Below are positions 34,935 to 44,755 of a stretch of 64,000 nucleotides of DNA, one piece after another (position 1 is the first letter of the stretch; each line of letters opens with the position of its first letter). A program made the translations under genes and the position numbers. The stretch covers positions 1,860,001 to 1,924,000 of the forward strand of contig NZ_VSWH01000001.1 in the NCBI RefSeq assembly GCF_009602705.1, read 5' to 3'. The stretch comes from Chryseobacterium vaccae. Its GTDB lineage: Bacteria > Bacteroidota > Bacteroidia > Flavobacteriales > Weeksellaceae. The notes beneath the pieces are model-generated. The model ran no database searches and was not told where the DNA came from. It saw only the letters and a program-made list of their open reading frames with translations.

Positions 34935-36089
34935 TTATTTTCCAGTTGCTATTTCTGCAACGGGCTGCTCAATTAATAATTCTGGAAGTTCAAATTGATA
35001 TTTGTCGTAAAACGCGTTAAATATTCTTTTGAATAAATCCCTGTTATCATCACCCATTTCCCTAGGTTCGTAAATAGAATACTTACCATGGCTCAACAAA
35101 TTTAAGGCACGTGCAAACAAAACATCATCATCGACACCATATATACATTTTGAAAAATCATCATATCCAAAAAATGTAGCCGTTTTTTCTAAAACACTTC
35201 TTAGCATATTGAAATGATAAGTATTAATTTTGCCTGAATCTACCACTTGCTTTAATTCTGATAATATGGCAACATGATGAAAGAAAGGCGTATCATCTGT
35301 AGCTCTCATAGTATGACCTTCTTCACCATTTTTATGTAAAAAATGTTTAGCTGTTTTATGCTGTCTCAATTCATTGCTCATCACATTAAAAAACAATGCG
35401 TGATGCGATGAAATAACAACATTTACCTTGTCTTTTGCTTTTTTTATTAAATGAGCCAAGTCACTAGCAACAGCAATAGCATTGTTGTCGTCTAATGAAG
35501 AAATAGGATCATCAATATAAATATTTTTTACCCAATTATAAGATTCGTGCCCTTCAATTACCAATTCACAAATTGCCAAAAAAAGACACCAAATAAAAAT
35601 ATTTTCCTCTCCGCGGGAAACTTTGATGTGATCTATTTTTATTAATTCAGGTTCGCCAGAATCAGGATTTTTGTAATTAGGATTTTTAACTTCTTTACTA
35701 AAGACAACATTCCACTTGTCATAATCTATTTTGAAGTCAAAACTTGCATAACGTTCTAGATAAGCGAAAATTCTTTCCTCTAAGGCTAGATCTTTTAATC
35801 CAGAGAAAAATTTAGATTCAGCATTTATTTTAAGTACTCGCTCTGTGTCGTTATCTAAATCATTGTCCCATGAAAATAGATCTTCCGTATAGGCATTAAA
35901 ATATAGCGTATCCGCACCGGGGGTTTTCTTCCTTGTTTTTGCGTAATCTTTAAACTCCATGGAAAGGCGTGTTTTTCCTGTACCATTGTAAGCGTACAGC
36001 AAAACAAAATCATGATTGTTTAAGTCATCTCTCAAACGGACAACCATTTCTCTGAAGGTTTTATAATGGTAATATTTCGTTGCACTCAT
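34935..36089 (-). CDS. PrrC-like ABC-ATPase, candidate anticodon nuclease
   Basis: A 384-residue protein of the AAA_13/PrrC-type ABC-ATPase group. Visible motifs are Walker A 'YNGTGKT' (34-40), the signature-like 'VSRGEEN' (157-163), Walker B with D-loop 'IDDPISSLD' (192-200) and the switch 'SSHH' (227-230). The C-terminal domain has R297-x3-E301 and H334, close to the spacing of the PrrC catalytic triad (Arg320, Glu324, His356). It starts directly after the hsdS stop, inside the restriction operon, as prrC sits in the prr locus. A tRNA-cutting response to restriction inhibition is inferred, not shown. Confidence 0.72.
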   Translation of the reverse strand: MSATKYYHYKTFREMVVRLRDDLNNHDFVLLYAYNGTGKTRLSMEFKDYAKTRKKTPGADTLYFNAYTEDLFSWDNDLDNDTERVLKINAESKFFSGLKDLALEERIFAYLERYASFDFKIDYDKWNVVFSKEVKNPNYKNPDSGEPELIKIDHIKVSRGEENIFIWCLFLAICELVIEGHESYNWVKNIYIDDPISSLDDNNAIAVASDLAHLIKKAKDKVNVVISSHHALFFNVMSNELRQHKTAKHFLHKNGEEGHTMRATDDTPFFHHVAILSELKQVVDSGKINTYHFNMLRSVLEKTATFFGYDDFSKCIYGVDDDVLFARALNLLSHGKYSIYEPREMGDDNRDLFKRIFNAFYDKYQFELPELLIEQPVAEIATGK

Positions 36090-37388
36090 TTAACTCTCTA
36101 TTTTAGGGAACAAGCCTTGCATTAAGCCTTTTTTATGTTCTTTCAATGTTTCTATTTTTTCGCGTTGTGCTACAATCAATTCATCAACTGATGATAATAC
36201 TTCGGCTATTTTTTTTTGTTCTTGTATTTCTGGTATTTTAACAATAAATTTTCTAATATTTTCCATTGTTAAAGCAGGTTGAGAACTTGAAGAAATATAA
36301 CCTGCTATTTCATTTTTTTTAAATGTATCATTATTAAAATACTGTAGAATAAACTGTGGTAAAGCAATAATTTTATTGATTCTTATACGTGCAACATTCG
36401 GTGCCAAATAAAATTTATCATTTTCAGGTATCAACGCTACTTCTCCTATTGTACCAATATAAGTAAACATTAAGTCATCAATATATAGTTTACTTCTACT
36501 AAGCATAGATAAATCACTATTGTCAATATATTTAACATCGTCAAGGCTTAAACTATTATTTTTAATATTTAATCCTCGTAACGCTATAATGCTACCTTTG
36601 TTTTCATACTTAATATGTTTTGTAAATTCATAACCAGCTAGTTTAGAAACATCGGCAAAATCCCCAAGTTTCTTCTCTCTCCAATCACTATTATTCTCAA
36701 ACTCAGGAAAACGGTATTTCGGTTGTGTTTCTTTTTCTTTCGGAAAGAGGTTTTGCATTAAGCCTTTTTTATGTTCCTTCAAGGTAGTAAGCTTTTCCTC
36801 GTACCCTTCAATCACATCATCTAAACTACTTAAACAAGCAGCTATTTTTTTTTGTTCAGCTATATTTTTTGGAATTGATAACTTGAGCTCTACAACTTTA
36901 GTTTTAGATATATTGTATCTTGTGACACCTTGTGCTAATAGAACAACTGCATTTCGATATTCATTATTCTTAAATAAATATTTTGAGAATAAAATGTTAG
37001 GGAATTTTAAATCTAAAGGCCTTAAACCGAAACAAAAACTGTTTAAATAAGTATCGTTATGCGGCTTTTTATCAATTACATTTGTGTAACCAACTTCATT
37101 AGCTGTTTCTGAAGATGTTGTAATCAAAATATCACCATATTCAACTTTATTTTGATTTTCACTAGCATTAATGTTTACCAGAGGACAATCTTCAATCGAT
37201 ATATTGCCACCATCAAAAACTTGCTTATAAGTTATATAAGGTTTACCAGCTCCGAAATCATTTCCTGATTTCCCCGATAATCCCGTATACGATTGCATTA
37301 AGTCTCCAATTTTATATTTTTCCCAACTCCCATCATTTTCAAACTCTGGAAATCTATATTGAGGTATTAAATTATTCTTGCTATTCAT
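36090..37388 (-). CDS. hsdS: Type I restriction specificity subunit HsdS
   Basis: A 432-residue specificity subunit with two target-recognition domains. Each starts with 'RYRFPEFEN'-like sequence and ends with a conserved helix ('LKEHKKGLMQ.LFPK', near residues 208 and 420) that spaces the two half-sites. The two helices are also repeated at DNA level, including a 24-base identical stretch (36117-36140 and 36753-36776). The start overlaps the hsdR end by 8 bases. It sets the DNA sequence methylated and cut. Confidence 0.93.
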   Translation of the reverse strand: MNSKNNLIPQYRFPEFENDGSWEKYKIGDLMQSYTGLSGKSGNDFGAGKPYITYKQVFDGGNISIEDCPLVNINASENQNKVEYGDILITTSSETANEVGYTNVIDKKPHNDTYLNSFCFGLRPLDLKFPNILFSKYLFKNNEYRNAVVLLAQGVTRYNISKTKVVELKLSIPKNIAEQKKIAACLSSLDDVIEGYEEKLTTLKEHKKGLMQNLFPKEKETQPKYRFPEFENNSDWREKKLGDFADVSKLAGYEFTKHIKYENKGSIIALRGLNIKNNSLSLDDVKYIDNSDLSMLSRSKLYIDDLMFTYIGTIGEVALIPENDKFYLAPNVARIRINKIIALPQFILQYFNNDTFKKNEIAGYISSSSQPALTMENIRKFIVKIPEIQEQKKIAEVLSSVDELIVAQREKIETLKEHKKGLMQGLFPKIES

Positions 37389-40383
37389 ATGCTTTCAATC
37401 CTGCTATTTCTTGCCCTTCGGCCAGTTGTTTTAAATAGGGCACTAAATCTTCCATTAATGCCAATTCTTTTTGTGCACGGGCCTTCCATCCTAAATCCAA
37501 GTGTTCGGTAAGGTCGTTTAATTTTTCACCATCAAATACCTTTCTTAGCATAATTAATTCTACAAAAGGTTTTAAAAGCTCTAAAGGAATTTCGTGTTTT
37601 GTTGCCACAGCAATTAATTGGGCATCTTGCTGTTGTTGCTTAAACGCTTGGTACCCTTCTCGAATCTCTTGCTCATCGAGGGCTTCATCCAAAGGTAATT
37701 GATTAATATAAGCAATCATCAAATCACGCTCTTCTAATAAATTCGCGCTAGAGCTCAATAAACTTATCAGCTTCTCCTTAGACATTTTTTGCTTTTTAGG
37801 ATCGCGTTGTGTGTATTCGGCAATCAAGCTCATGATATAGTCATAATCAATCAAAGAAGACGAAAATAATACAAATTCAAAATCCAATTGCTCAGCTGGT
37901 GATTCCTCTGGCTTATTTTTTCCCTTTTGGGCTTCGCGTAATTGCTGAGCCGTTTCCAAGTACATTCCCTTAAAACCACGCAAGGTATCTTCGGGCAATA
38001 CCGTTTCTATCTGTTGCGTTTGAGCTTCATCTAAATCAGTATACTGTTCCAACTGTGTTTTTAATCGTTGTACTTCTTTAAACTTTTGCAAGAATTCCAC
38101 ACGCGCAGCTTCACCTCGCAGGTTACTTACTTCATCGGGTTTACAAGCTAAACCATGCAACGCCATAAAATCGCTTAATTTACTTACAGCATCTTCGTAT
38201 TTTTCAATGACCACAGGGGCTTCATCCACCAACCATATTTCGCGGGCTTGTTTTAGATCACCGTCTGAGAACCTTACAATTGCAGTATCAACCGAATCCT
38301 TTTGATTTCGAAAATCCATGATATTACCATACGGCTTGGTATCATTCAATACACGGTTGGTTCTAGAAAATGCTTGTATTAGGCCGTGGTATTTTAAATT
38401 TTTATCTACATATAACGTATTTAAATACTGTGAGTCAAAGCCTGTCAATAACATATCTACCACGATAACAATATCAATCTTATCTTTATGCGGTACATCT
38501 TGGTTACTGTATTTTTGACTTTTGATACGCGCTTGTACATCTTGGTAATACAAATCGAACTCGTTAATGCTATGATTAGTCCCATATTGATGGTTGTAAT
38601 CTGCTATAATCGATTTTAAAGCCTCTTTTTTTTCATCAGGATCGACTTTGTTGTCTGCCGCTTCTTGTATTAAGTCTTCTTGCAACTGCTTAATATCTGC
38701 TGCATTCTTCTGTGAATTAGCCTCTCCACTCTGGGCAATTGCTTGTGCTGGAGGCGAAAAAACGCATGCAATATTTAAAGGACGGTAATCTTCATCTAAT
38801 GCCTTACGTTCTGCTTGTAGTTCTTTAAACAATTGATAGTAGGCAATGGCATTATTAATTGAAGCCGTTGCCAATACCGCATTAAATTTACGTTGGTTGG
38901 TTGCCCCATCATGTTTTTCAAGAATAGCATCAGCTACCGCTTTACGAGCGCCCGCTTCGGTAATCAATTCTTTTGCAACGCCATCTGCTTTAAAATAATC
39001 AATATGAAAGCGTAAAACGTTCTTATCATCAATAGCATGGGTAATGGTATATGCGTGTAATTGCTTCTCGAATATATCTTCGGTAATCTGATAACGTCCC
39101 TCTCCACCATCAATTTTTTTATAACTTGCATTATCTTCAAAAATCGGCGTACCGGTAAACCCAAATAATTGAGCATTTGGGAAAAACTCTTTTATAGCTT
39201 TATGATTATCTCCGAACTGCGAACGGTGACATTCATCAAAAATAAATACTACACGTTTTTCTTTAAGCGGAGCTAAACGCTCAGCGTAATTATTTTTATT
39301 CTTAGGATCGAGAGCAATACCTAATTTTTGAATAGTAGTTACAATAACTTTATCGGCATAATCGGTAGATAATAAACGACGGACTAAACTTTCTGTATTG
39401 GTATTTTCCTCAACGCTTCCTTCTTGGAATTTGTTAAACTCCAATCTTGTTTGTCTGTCTAAATCTTTACGATCTACCACAAATAAACATTTTTCTATGT
39501 TTGGATTACTCTTTAATAGTGTAGATGTTTTAAATGAAGTTAATGTTTTACCAGAGCCTGTGGTATGCCATATGTATCCATTACCACGGTTTTCATCAAT
39601 ACAATTTACAATGGCTTCAACTGCATAAATCTGATAAGGACGCATTACCAATATCTTTTGCTCCGTTTCAACCAATACCATATAGCGACTAATCATTTCA
39701 CCAAGCGTACACTTCGCTAAGAACTTAGATGTAAATTTATCTAAAGCCGTTATTTTTTTATTCTTATCATTGGCATATTGATAAATAGGCAAGAATTGCT
39801 CATCAGCATTAAAAATAAAATGCTGATTGCGATTATTAGCAAAGTAATACGTATTACTGCGATTACTCACGATAAATAATTGCATAAAACACAGCAACGA
39901 GTTTTTATATCCGTTACCAGCATCGTTTTTATAATCCACGATTTGTTGCATAGCTCTTCGCGGGCTAATCTCAAAAGTTTTAAGTTCTATCTGTACTAAC
40001 GGCAATCCATTTAATAGTAAAATAACATCATAACGGTGGTTGCTATCTTCGGTATTCATCCGTAATTGATTGATGACTTCAAAATCATTTTTACACCAAT
40101 CCTTGATATTGACTAAAGTATATTGCAAAGGTGTACCATCTTCTCTATAAAAGGTATTACGATTACGTAACAATTTAGCAGCCTTAAATTCATCAGGCTG
40201 TATAATTTCTTCTTTTAAGCGATTGAATTCACTATCGTTTAATTTTACACGGTTAAGTGCTTCAAACTTTTCTTTGAAGTTTCTTTCCAGACTTTCTCGA
40301 TTCCTAATATCCGGACGATAAGTATATTTCTGCTCAGTTAATTGCTTAATTAAATCATCTTCAATATGTTGTTCTTTGGTCAT
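37381..40383 (-). CDS. hsdR: Type I restriction endonuclease/translocase HsdR
   Basis: A 1000-residue motor subunit. The N-terminal nuclease domain shows 'YDVILLLNGLPLVQIELK' (D...E-x-K). The helicase part has Walker A 'TTGSGKTLTSF' and 'FDECHRSQFGDN' (a DEAH-like box), plus 'GFTGTP' and 'QAFSRTNR' motifs. A coiled-coil C-terminal region mediates assembly. It is first in the operon, with a -7 box 33 bases upstream. Length is typical and no break is seen, so the system appears intact. Confidence 0.95.
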   Translation of the reverse strand: MTKEQHIEDDLIKQLTEQKYTYRPDIRNRESLERNFKEKFEALNRVKLNDSEFNRLKEEIIQPDEFKAAKLLRNRNTFYREDGTPLQYTLVNIKDWCKNDFEVINQLRMNTEDSNHRYDVILLLNGLPLVQIELKTFEISPRRAMQQIVDYKNDAGNGYKNSLLCFMQLFIVSNRSNTYYFANNRNQHFIFNADEQFLPIYQYANDKNKKITALDKFTSKFLAKCTLGEMISRYMVLVETEQKILVMRPYQIYAVEAIVNCIDENRGNGYIWHTTGSGKTLTSFKTSTLLKSNPNIEKCLFVVDRKDLDRQTRLEFNKFQEGSVEENTNTESLVRRLLSTDYADKVIVTTIQKLGIALDPKNKNNYAERLAPLKEKRVVFIFDECHRSQFGDNHKAIKEFFPNAQLFGFTGTPIFEDNASYKKIDGGEGRYQITEDIFEKQLHAYTITHAIDDKNVLRFHIDYFKADGVAKELITEAGARKAVADAILEKHDGATNQRKFNAVLATASINNAIAYYQLFKELQAERKALDEDYRPLNIACVFSPPAQAIAQSGEANSQKNAADIKQLQEDLIQEAADNKVDPDEKKEALKSIIADYNHQYGTNHSINEFDLYYQDVQARIKSQKYSNQDVPHKDKIDIVIVVDMLLTGFDSQYLNTLYVDKNLKYHGLIQAFSRTNRVLNDTKPYGNIMDFRNQKDSVDTAIVRFSDGDLKQAREIWLVDEAPVVIEKYEDAVSKLSDFMALHGLACKPDEVSNLRGEAARVEFLQKFKEVQRLKTQLEQYTDLDEAQTQQIETVLPEDTLRGFKGMYLETAQQLREAQKGKNKPEESPAEQLDFEFVLFSSSLIDYDYIMSLIAEYTQRDPKKQKMSKEKLISLLSSSANLLEERDLMIAYINQLPLDEALDEQEIREGYQAFKQQQQDAQLIAVATKHEIPLELLKPFVELIMLRKVFDGEKLNDLTEHLDLGWKARAQKELALMEDLVPYLKQLAEGQEIAGLKAYE

Positions 40384-40415
40384 GTTTATTTAATCTGAGT
40401 AAACGTTTTAACTTT

Positions 40416-40423
40416 CAAATATA
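40416..40423 (-). promoter_or_regulatory. Putative -7 box of the hsd operon
   Basis: Minus-strand TATATTTG matches TAnnTTTG and lies 33 bases before the hsdR ATG. The expected -33 TTTG appears only as a one-mismatch form. Confidence 0.5.
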
Positions 40424-40891
40424 CAACTAGCAACCGAAATAGGAAACGTCAATACTTGATAATAAATAAAACTTTGATCATTTATTCCATGTCATAGCCA
40501 TTAGATATTATTGACTTACATTTTGAATCATTTCTATACAAAGAAATAGGTAAATTGATTAGCAAAATTAACGCAAGAAATATTTTATGAATAAAATGAG
40601 AAAATGAAATTGTTAAAAACTTCCTGATAAGGATGCAGCAAAAAGATAATAAATCCAATCCATCCAATGCTTTTGTTTAGTTTTATACTGGATTAAAGCT
40701 GTCTACCTATGCATTAATCCTATTAATAATGAATGTTCTTTTGTAAAGTCTTTCATCAAATTTTTTTTCTCTATCCGGAATAATGCCATTTACGGCTTTC
40801 CGTAATGAAAATGATGACCAAAAATTTACTTTTGATCTGGTATTAATCTGTTTTGATATCAAAATAATTATTAATTAATCTTTATTGTACT
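40424..40891. other. Intergenic region between hsdR and the proline-rich peptide
   Basis: A 468-base AT-rich gap. A 61-codon open frame on the minus strand (40482-40667) is hydrophobic and has no other coding signs, so it is not called. The region must hold the plus-strand promoter of the small gene at 40892. I see no mobile element in it. Confidence 0.4.
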
Positions 40892-41032
40892 ATGAATGCA
40901 ATCGAAGCAATCAAGCCTGGGCCTAAGCCTAAAAAACCGGATGGAGAACCTGACAGAAGAAGAAGGGTAACACCTCCCAATCAACCGAAGCATCCAAAGC
41001 TAAAACCTCACGAACACGAAAAAGGGGATTAG
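40892..41032 (+). CDS. 46-residue basic proline-rich peptide
   Basis: A short open frame encoding M-N-A-I-E-A-I then a Pro/Lys/Arg-rich tail with 'KPGPKPKKPDGEPDRRRR' and 'HPKLKPHEHEKGD'. Eleven of 46 residues are Pro and the charge is strongly positive. There is no signal peptide. It ends 20 bases before a perfect terminator hairpin, so it has the layout of a real one-gene transcript. No function is known to me; a nucleic-acid-binding or secreted peptide role would be guesswork. Confidence 0.5.
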   Translation: MNAIEAIKPGPKPKKPDGEPDRRRRVTPPNQPKHPKLKPHEHEKGD

Positions 41033-41052
41033 ACTTGGATAAAATGTAAAAT

Positions 41053-41080
41053 GAAGAAGCAGCTCATTGGCTGCTTCTTC
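41053..41080. terminator. Terminator after the proline-rich peptide
   Basis: Perfect 11-bp stem GAAGAAGCAGC/GCTGCTTCTTC with a 6-base loop. It lies between the small plus-strand gene and the convergent topB end and can serve both. Confidence 0.75.
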
Positions 41081-41100
41081 ACATTATTATTTTCTTTAAA

Positions 41101-43188
41101 TTAATTAGTGTTTCCAAATTCAAATGATGTATTAAAATCATTTTTTAGAATGATAAAAGCATCAAACTTTTTACCGCTTTTGCTCTTCATATTCTTGATG
41201 AGTGATGTTTTGTTTTGAGTTAATAGTAAAGTTATATCTGTAATACTAATTTGTACTCCGCATATCATTCTAAAGAGAATCCAATTGCATTGTTCATCGG
41301 GGCATTTAACGATTTTATCCTTGATAATAAGATGATGTTGTTGGCATTTGGGGCAATTGAGTTGTGGGATGTTTTCTTGGGGAATATGAAGTGATAAAAG
41401 TTCGCTGGTTATTTCTGTTGTGTAGTCTTGGATGTCGTTCATGAATTGGTCTTTGTTGAGTTCACCTTTTTCAATTTTATCTAATGCCATTTCCCATTCT
41501 GCGGTCATTTGGACATTGGCTATTTTTTTGTCTTTGACAAGGTTGTAAACCTGTAAACCTTTATCTGTAGGATGCAACGTTTTGCTTTTCCTGATAATAT
41601 AGTTTCTGCTGAGCAGAGTTTCAATAATGGAAGCTCTGGTGGCTGGAGTTCCGATGCCGATATTGGAGAGTGCTTTTTGTTCTTCTTTATTTTCAATAGA
41701 TCTGCCTGCGTTTTCCATCGCTGATAAAAGGTCCGCTTCTGTATAAAGCTTGGGAGGTTGCGTTACTTTTTCCAATAATTCTGTTTTAGATATTTTCAGC
41801 TCATCTCCGACTTTGAATTCCGGAAGTTCAGTAAGGGCTTCATTTTTATTATTGGAATTTTCATTGTCAGATAGAATTCCTTTGATGGCTCGCCAGCCTT
41901 TGCTGAGTATTTTTGATCCCTTGATTTGGAATTCATAATGATGTACTTTGATGGTGATGTGGCTGACTTGCTTTGTACAGGCATGGGATAGGGATTCCAA
42001 TAAGCGGTAAGCAATCATCTCATAAATGGCTTTTTCAGTAGCAGTAAGTGCGGATGGAACTTTCGTAGTGATAAGCAAACCGTGATGATCCGTCACTTTT
42101 ACATCATTGACGATCCGCTTGTTGAAGTTCCCGAATTTTAAAGTCGATACAGCCGTTTTGAATGGGTCGGATGTATTAAGGATTCTGACCAGCTCAGGAA
42201 TTTCAGGCCATAAATCTTCAGGAATATACTTGCTGCCGGTTCTGGGATAGGTAATAAATTTCTTTTCATACAAGCTTTGGGCAATCTGTAAAACCTCATC
42301 GGCAGAAAGGCCAAGCTTTCTGTTGGCTTCTTTCTGTAATTCTGTGAGATCAAAAAGTAAGGGAGATTGCTCCTGTACTGTTGTAATAGATACATCTTCT
42401 ACAAAAGCTCTTCCCTCCCGTTCTATGGATTTTTGGATTTGTTCTGTCTGCTTTTTTTCTTCCCACTGTAATTGTGAAATACTGGTGAAGTCCGTATATT
42501 CTTTTCTATGGCTCAGCTGGATTTGAAAATACTTTTGCTTGGTGAAGTTTTGATGTTGCAGGAATCTATGACAGATGAGAGCAAGCGTTGGTGTCTGCAC
42601 TCTGCCTAATGAATAAACGTCTTGGTTTCCGGCGATAGTTAATGCCTGGGTAGCATTGATTCCTACGAGCCAGTCCGCTTCACTTCTTGCTTTTGCGGCC
42701 TGATACAATCCATCAAAGGCATCGCCTGGCTGAAGGTTTTTAAATCCGTCCTGTATTGCTTTTTCTGTAAGGGAACTGATCCATAGTCTCTCAAAAGGTT
42801 TGTTGCATTGTATGTAGTGATAGATATAGCGGAAGATCAGCTCTCCTTCCCTTCCTGCATCTGTTGCCACAATAATACTGCTGCATTGATTGATGACTTG
42901 TTTTATGGTGTTGAGTTGTTTTAAAGCGAAAGGATCAGGCTCATAGCCGTTTGCTTTCTTTAGTTTTTTAGGAGTCAGAATAAAAGGGTCTGGAAAGATA
43001 GGCAAAGAGGTTTTGTTAAAGCCTTTTATACCATAATCTTCCGGCATTCCCAATGCGATCAGATGTCCCAATGCCCAGGTGACACAATATCCGTTACCGG
43101 ACAAGTAACCGTCTTTTTTTTCATGAGCTCCTAACAAATGTGCAATTTCTCTTGCGACGCTCGGTTTTTCTGCGATGATTGCTTTCAT
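41101..43188 (-). CDS. topB: DNA topoisomerase III (element-borne TopB)
   Basis: A 695-residue type IA topoisomerase. The N-terminal TOPRIM domain begins 'AIIAEKPSVAREIA' and includes 'ATDAGREGELIFRY'. The active-site Tyr is in 'KFITYPRTGSKYIPED'. The C-terminus has a Cys-containing zinc-ribbon-like part ('LNCPKCQQHH', 'KCPDEQCNW'). Such TopB copies are a constant part of Bacteroidetes conjugative elements and are thought to help resolve element DNA. The DUF3945-type gene lies 20 bases upstream on the same strand. Confidence 0.94.
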   Translation of the reverse strand: MKAIIAEKPSVAREIAHLLGAHEKKDGYLSGNGYCVTWALGHLIALGMPEDYGIKGFNKTSLPIFPDPFILTPKKLKKANGYEPDPFALKQLNTIKQVINQCSSIIVATDAGREGELIFRYIYHYIQCNKPFERLWISSLTEKAIQDGFKNLQPGDAFDGLYQAAKARSEADWLVGINATQALTIAGNQDVYSLGRVQTPTLALICHRFLQHQNFTKQKYFQIQLSHRKEYTDFTSISQLQWEEKKQTEQIQKSIEREGRAFVEDVSITTVQEQSPLLFDLTELQKEANRKLGLSADEVLQIAQSLYEKKFITYPRTGSKYIPEDLWPEIPELVRILNTSDPFKTAVSTLKFGNFNKRIVNDVKVTDHHGLLITTKVPSALTATEKAIYEMIAYRLLESLSHACTKQVSHITIKVHHYEFQIKGSKILSKGWRAIKGILSDNENSNNKNEALTELPEFKVGDELKISKTELLEKVTQPPKLYTEADLLSAMENAGRSIENKEEQKALSNIGIGTPATRASIIETLLSRNYIIRKSKTLHPTDKGLQVYNLVKDKKIANVQMTAEWEMALDKIEKGELNKDQFMNDIQDYTTEITSELLSLHIPQENIPQLNCPKCQQHHLIIKDKIVKCPDEQCNWILFRMICGVQISITDITLLLTQNKTSLIKNMKSKSGKKFDAFIILKNDFNTSFEFGNTN

Positions 43189-43208
43189 ATCATGGATTTA
43201 AATGATTA

Positions 43209-44657
43209 TTATAGTTTTTGTCCCCTTGGTTTTCTAACCTTTTTTTGCTGATCTTCCTGCTGTTGATTGGCAGGCTGCTGCTGTTTTGATTCTAAAGGCT
43301 CCTTTACATTTTTAGTAGCTTCATTGGTTTTACCCTGGGTGTTAACCGCGGTTTGGGTGTTGTGATCCTCTGTAGGTTTTGCCTCTTTAAGTTTATTAGG
43401 ATGGGTAAAGGAGAATTCGGTTTTGGAGGTTTCTTTGTTGAAGGTAATATACCCCTGATAGGCTTTGCCTTTGGCATCCGTAAGGCCGTCAATATAAATG
43501 GTTTGCCCGGCTTTGAACTTTTCATACTGGGAATCGTCCAGTTCTTTTCCTCTGAATACTTTAGGTGCTTCTTTATCTGTATGCTGAGTTTGCTGTTGGT
43601 TATGATGATATTGACTTTGTTGTTGATTCTGATTATTATTGAACAGAAATTCCACATAGCGCTTATCCGCGTTGAATTGTACGGTGGCATCGAAAAGCTC
43701 ACCTTTTTTAGAGGTCATGCCTTCAAGATATAAAGGTTTTCCTTCCAGTAAGATTTGTTTCTGATGTTCATTGAGCCTAATTCCTTTAATTTCATCAGGA
43801 ATTTTCATGTATTCCGCTCGATAGGCAACCAGTTCATTGGTGAGACGATCACGGCTGATGACTGATGGAATGATTTCATCGGTTTTAGGATTGACCAGAT
43901 CCACTACCCTGCCCATATTCCCGGTTTCTTTCAGGTTCTTTTTGTCTTCATCACTGAACTGATGACCTAAGAATTTATTATTGAGGTTCGGCTCTTTGCG
44001 GATGCCATGCAAATGAACAGCAACCTGTCCTGTATCTCCTGTCTGAAGGGAAAGCCTGACATCCATCTTGCTCACTGCCGTTCCCAGATTAATGGTGATG
44101 GGAATTAATGTATTGGTTTTAAAACCTCTGAGTAATGAATCCATAGCGTTCATCTTTTCAAGCTTCTCCTGATTAAGGCCGAATTTCTCCATCGTTTTCC
44201 AGTCGATCTGTTCAGGCTGAAAACGATATTCCTGATTGTCTGTGTTGTTGTCCATTGTATTTTGATTTTTGGGATTATTATTGTGTTGAGGTAAAACTTC
44301 GTAGTCTTTCAGCTTTTCTTTTTCTTCGGGGGATGCCTGATCAACATACTTCTGAAGATCCTTGGCGGTATTGACAGCATCATATTCTGAAACCTTGAAA
44401 AAGTTGAAATGCGTGGGGTTTTTAAGCTGCCGGTAAAAGTTGGAAAAGAAATTGGAGAACAGATCGCCGTGTTTATCAACCCTGATCAACTGCTCATTAT
44501 CCTTTTTTTCTTGTAGAGGAACCTTTTGCAGATTCCCATCCTGATCAATTCCTTTAACCATTTCAACCTGGTTGGTATGAATGTTCAGCACTATCAAAGT
44601 GTCTGTTGATGGTTTGAATCCACCAGATTCCTGTGAATTTATCAATTCATCTTCCAT
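43209..44657 (-). CDS. DUF3945/DUF4099-type element protein
   Basis: A 482-residue protein typical of Bacteroidetes conjugative elements. 'IDWKTMEKFGLNQEKLEKMNAMDSLLRG' is the DUF4099 opening, and repeated DUF3945-like segments ('LNEHQKQILLEGKPLYLEGMT', 'LDDSQYEKFKAGQTIYIDGL' in parts) occur in the second half. The C-terminal 90 residues are low-complexity, rich in Gln, Lys and Asn. It is encoded directly upstream of topB. Its function is unknown; the tight link to topB suggests a joint role in element DNA handling. Confidence 0.85.
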   Translation of the reverse strand: MEDELINSQESGGFKPSTDTLIVLNIHTNQVEMVKGIDQDGNLQKVPLQEKKDNEQLIRVDKHGDLFSNFFSNFYRQLKNPTHFNFFKVSEYDAVNTAKDLQKYVDQASPEEKEKLKDYEVLPQHNNNPKNQNTMDNNTDNQEYRFQPEQIDWKTMEKFGLNQEKLEKMNAMDSLLRGFKTNTLIPITINLGTAVSKMDVRLSLQTGDTGQVAVHLHGIRKEPNLNNKFLGHQFSDEDKKNLKETGNMGRVVDLVNPKTDEIIPSVISRDRLTNELVAYRAEYMKIPDEIKGIRLNEHQKQILLEGKPLYLEGMTSKKGELFDATVQFNADKRYVEFLFNNNQNQQQSQYHHNQQQTQHTDKEAPKVFRGKELDDSQYEKFKAGQTIYIDGLTDAKGKAYQGYITFNKETSKTEFSFTHPNKLKEAKPTEDHNTQTAVNTQGKTNEATKNVKEPLESKQQQPANQQQEDQQKKVRKPRGQKL

Positions 44658-44755
44658 TGTATTTTACTTAATGGAACGAAGGTATAGGCTTAATTAAGTG
44701 ACTCGTAAAGATTGGAATGGTGATGAATGATTTGGCGGTGGATGTCTTGCTACTA

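Noticed and set aside
40482..40667. 61-codon minus-strand frame before hsdR
   Set aside because: Hydrophobic by base composition only; no terminator, start context or neighbour supports it.
43353..43733. 126-codon plus-strand open frame
   Set aside because: Antisense to the DUF3945-type gene; its hydrophobic residues come from the opposite-strand codon pattern.
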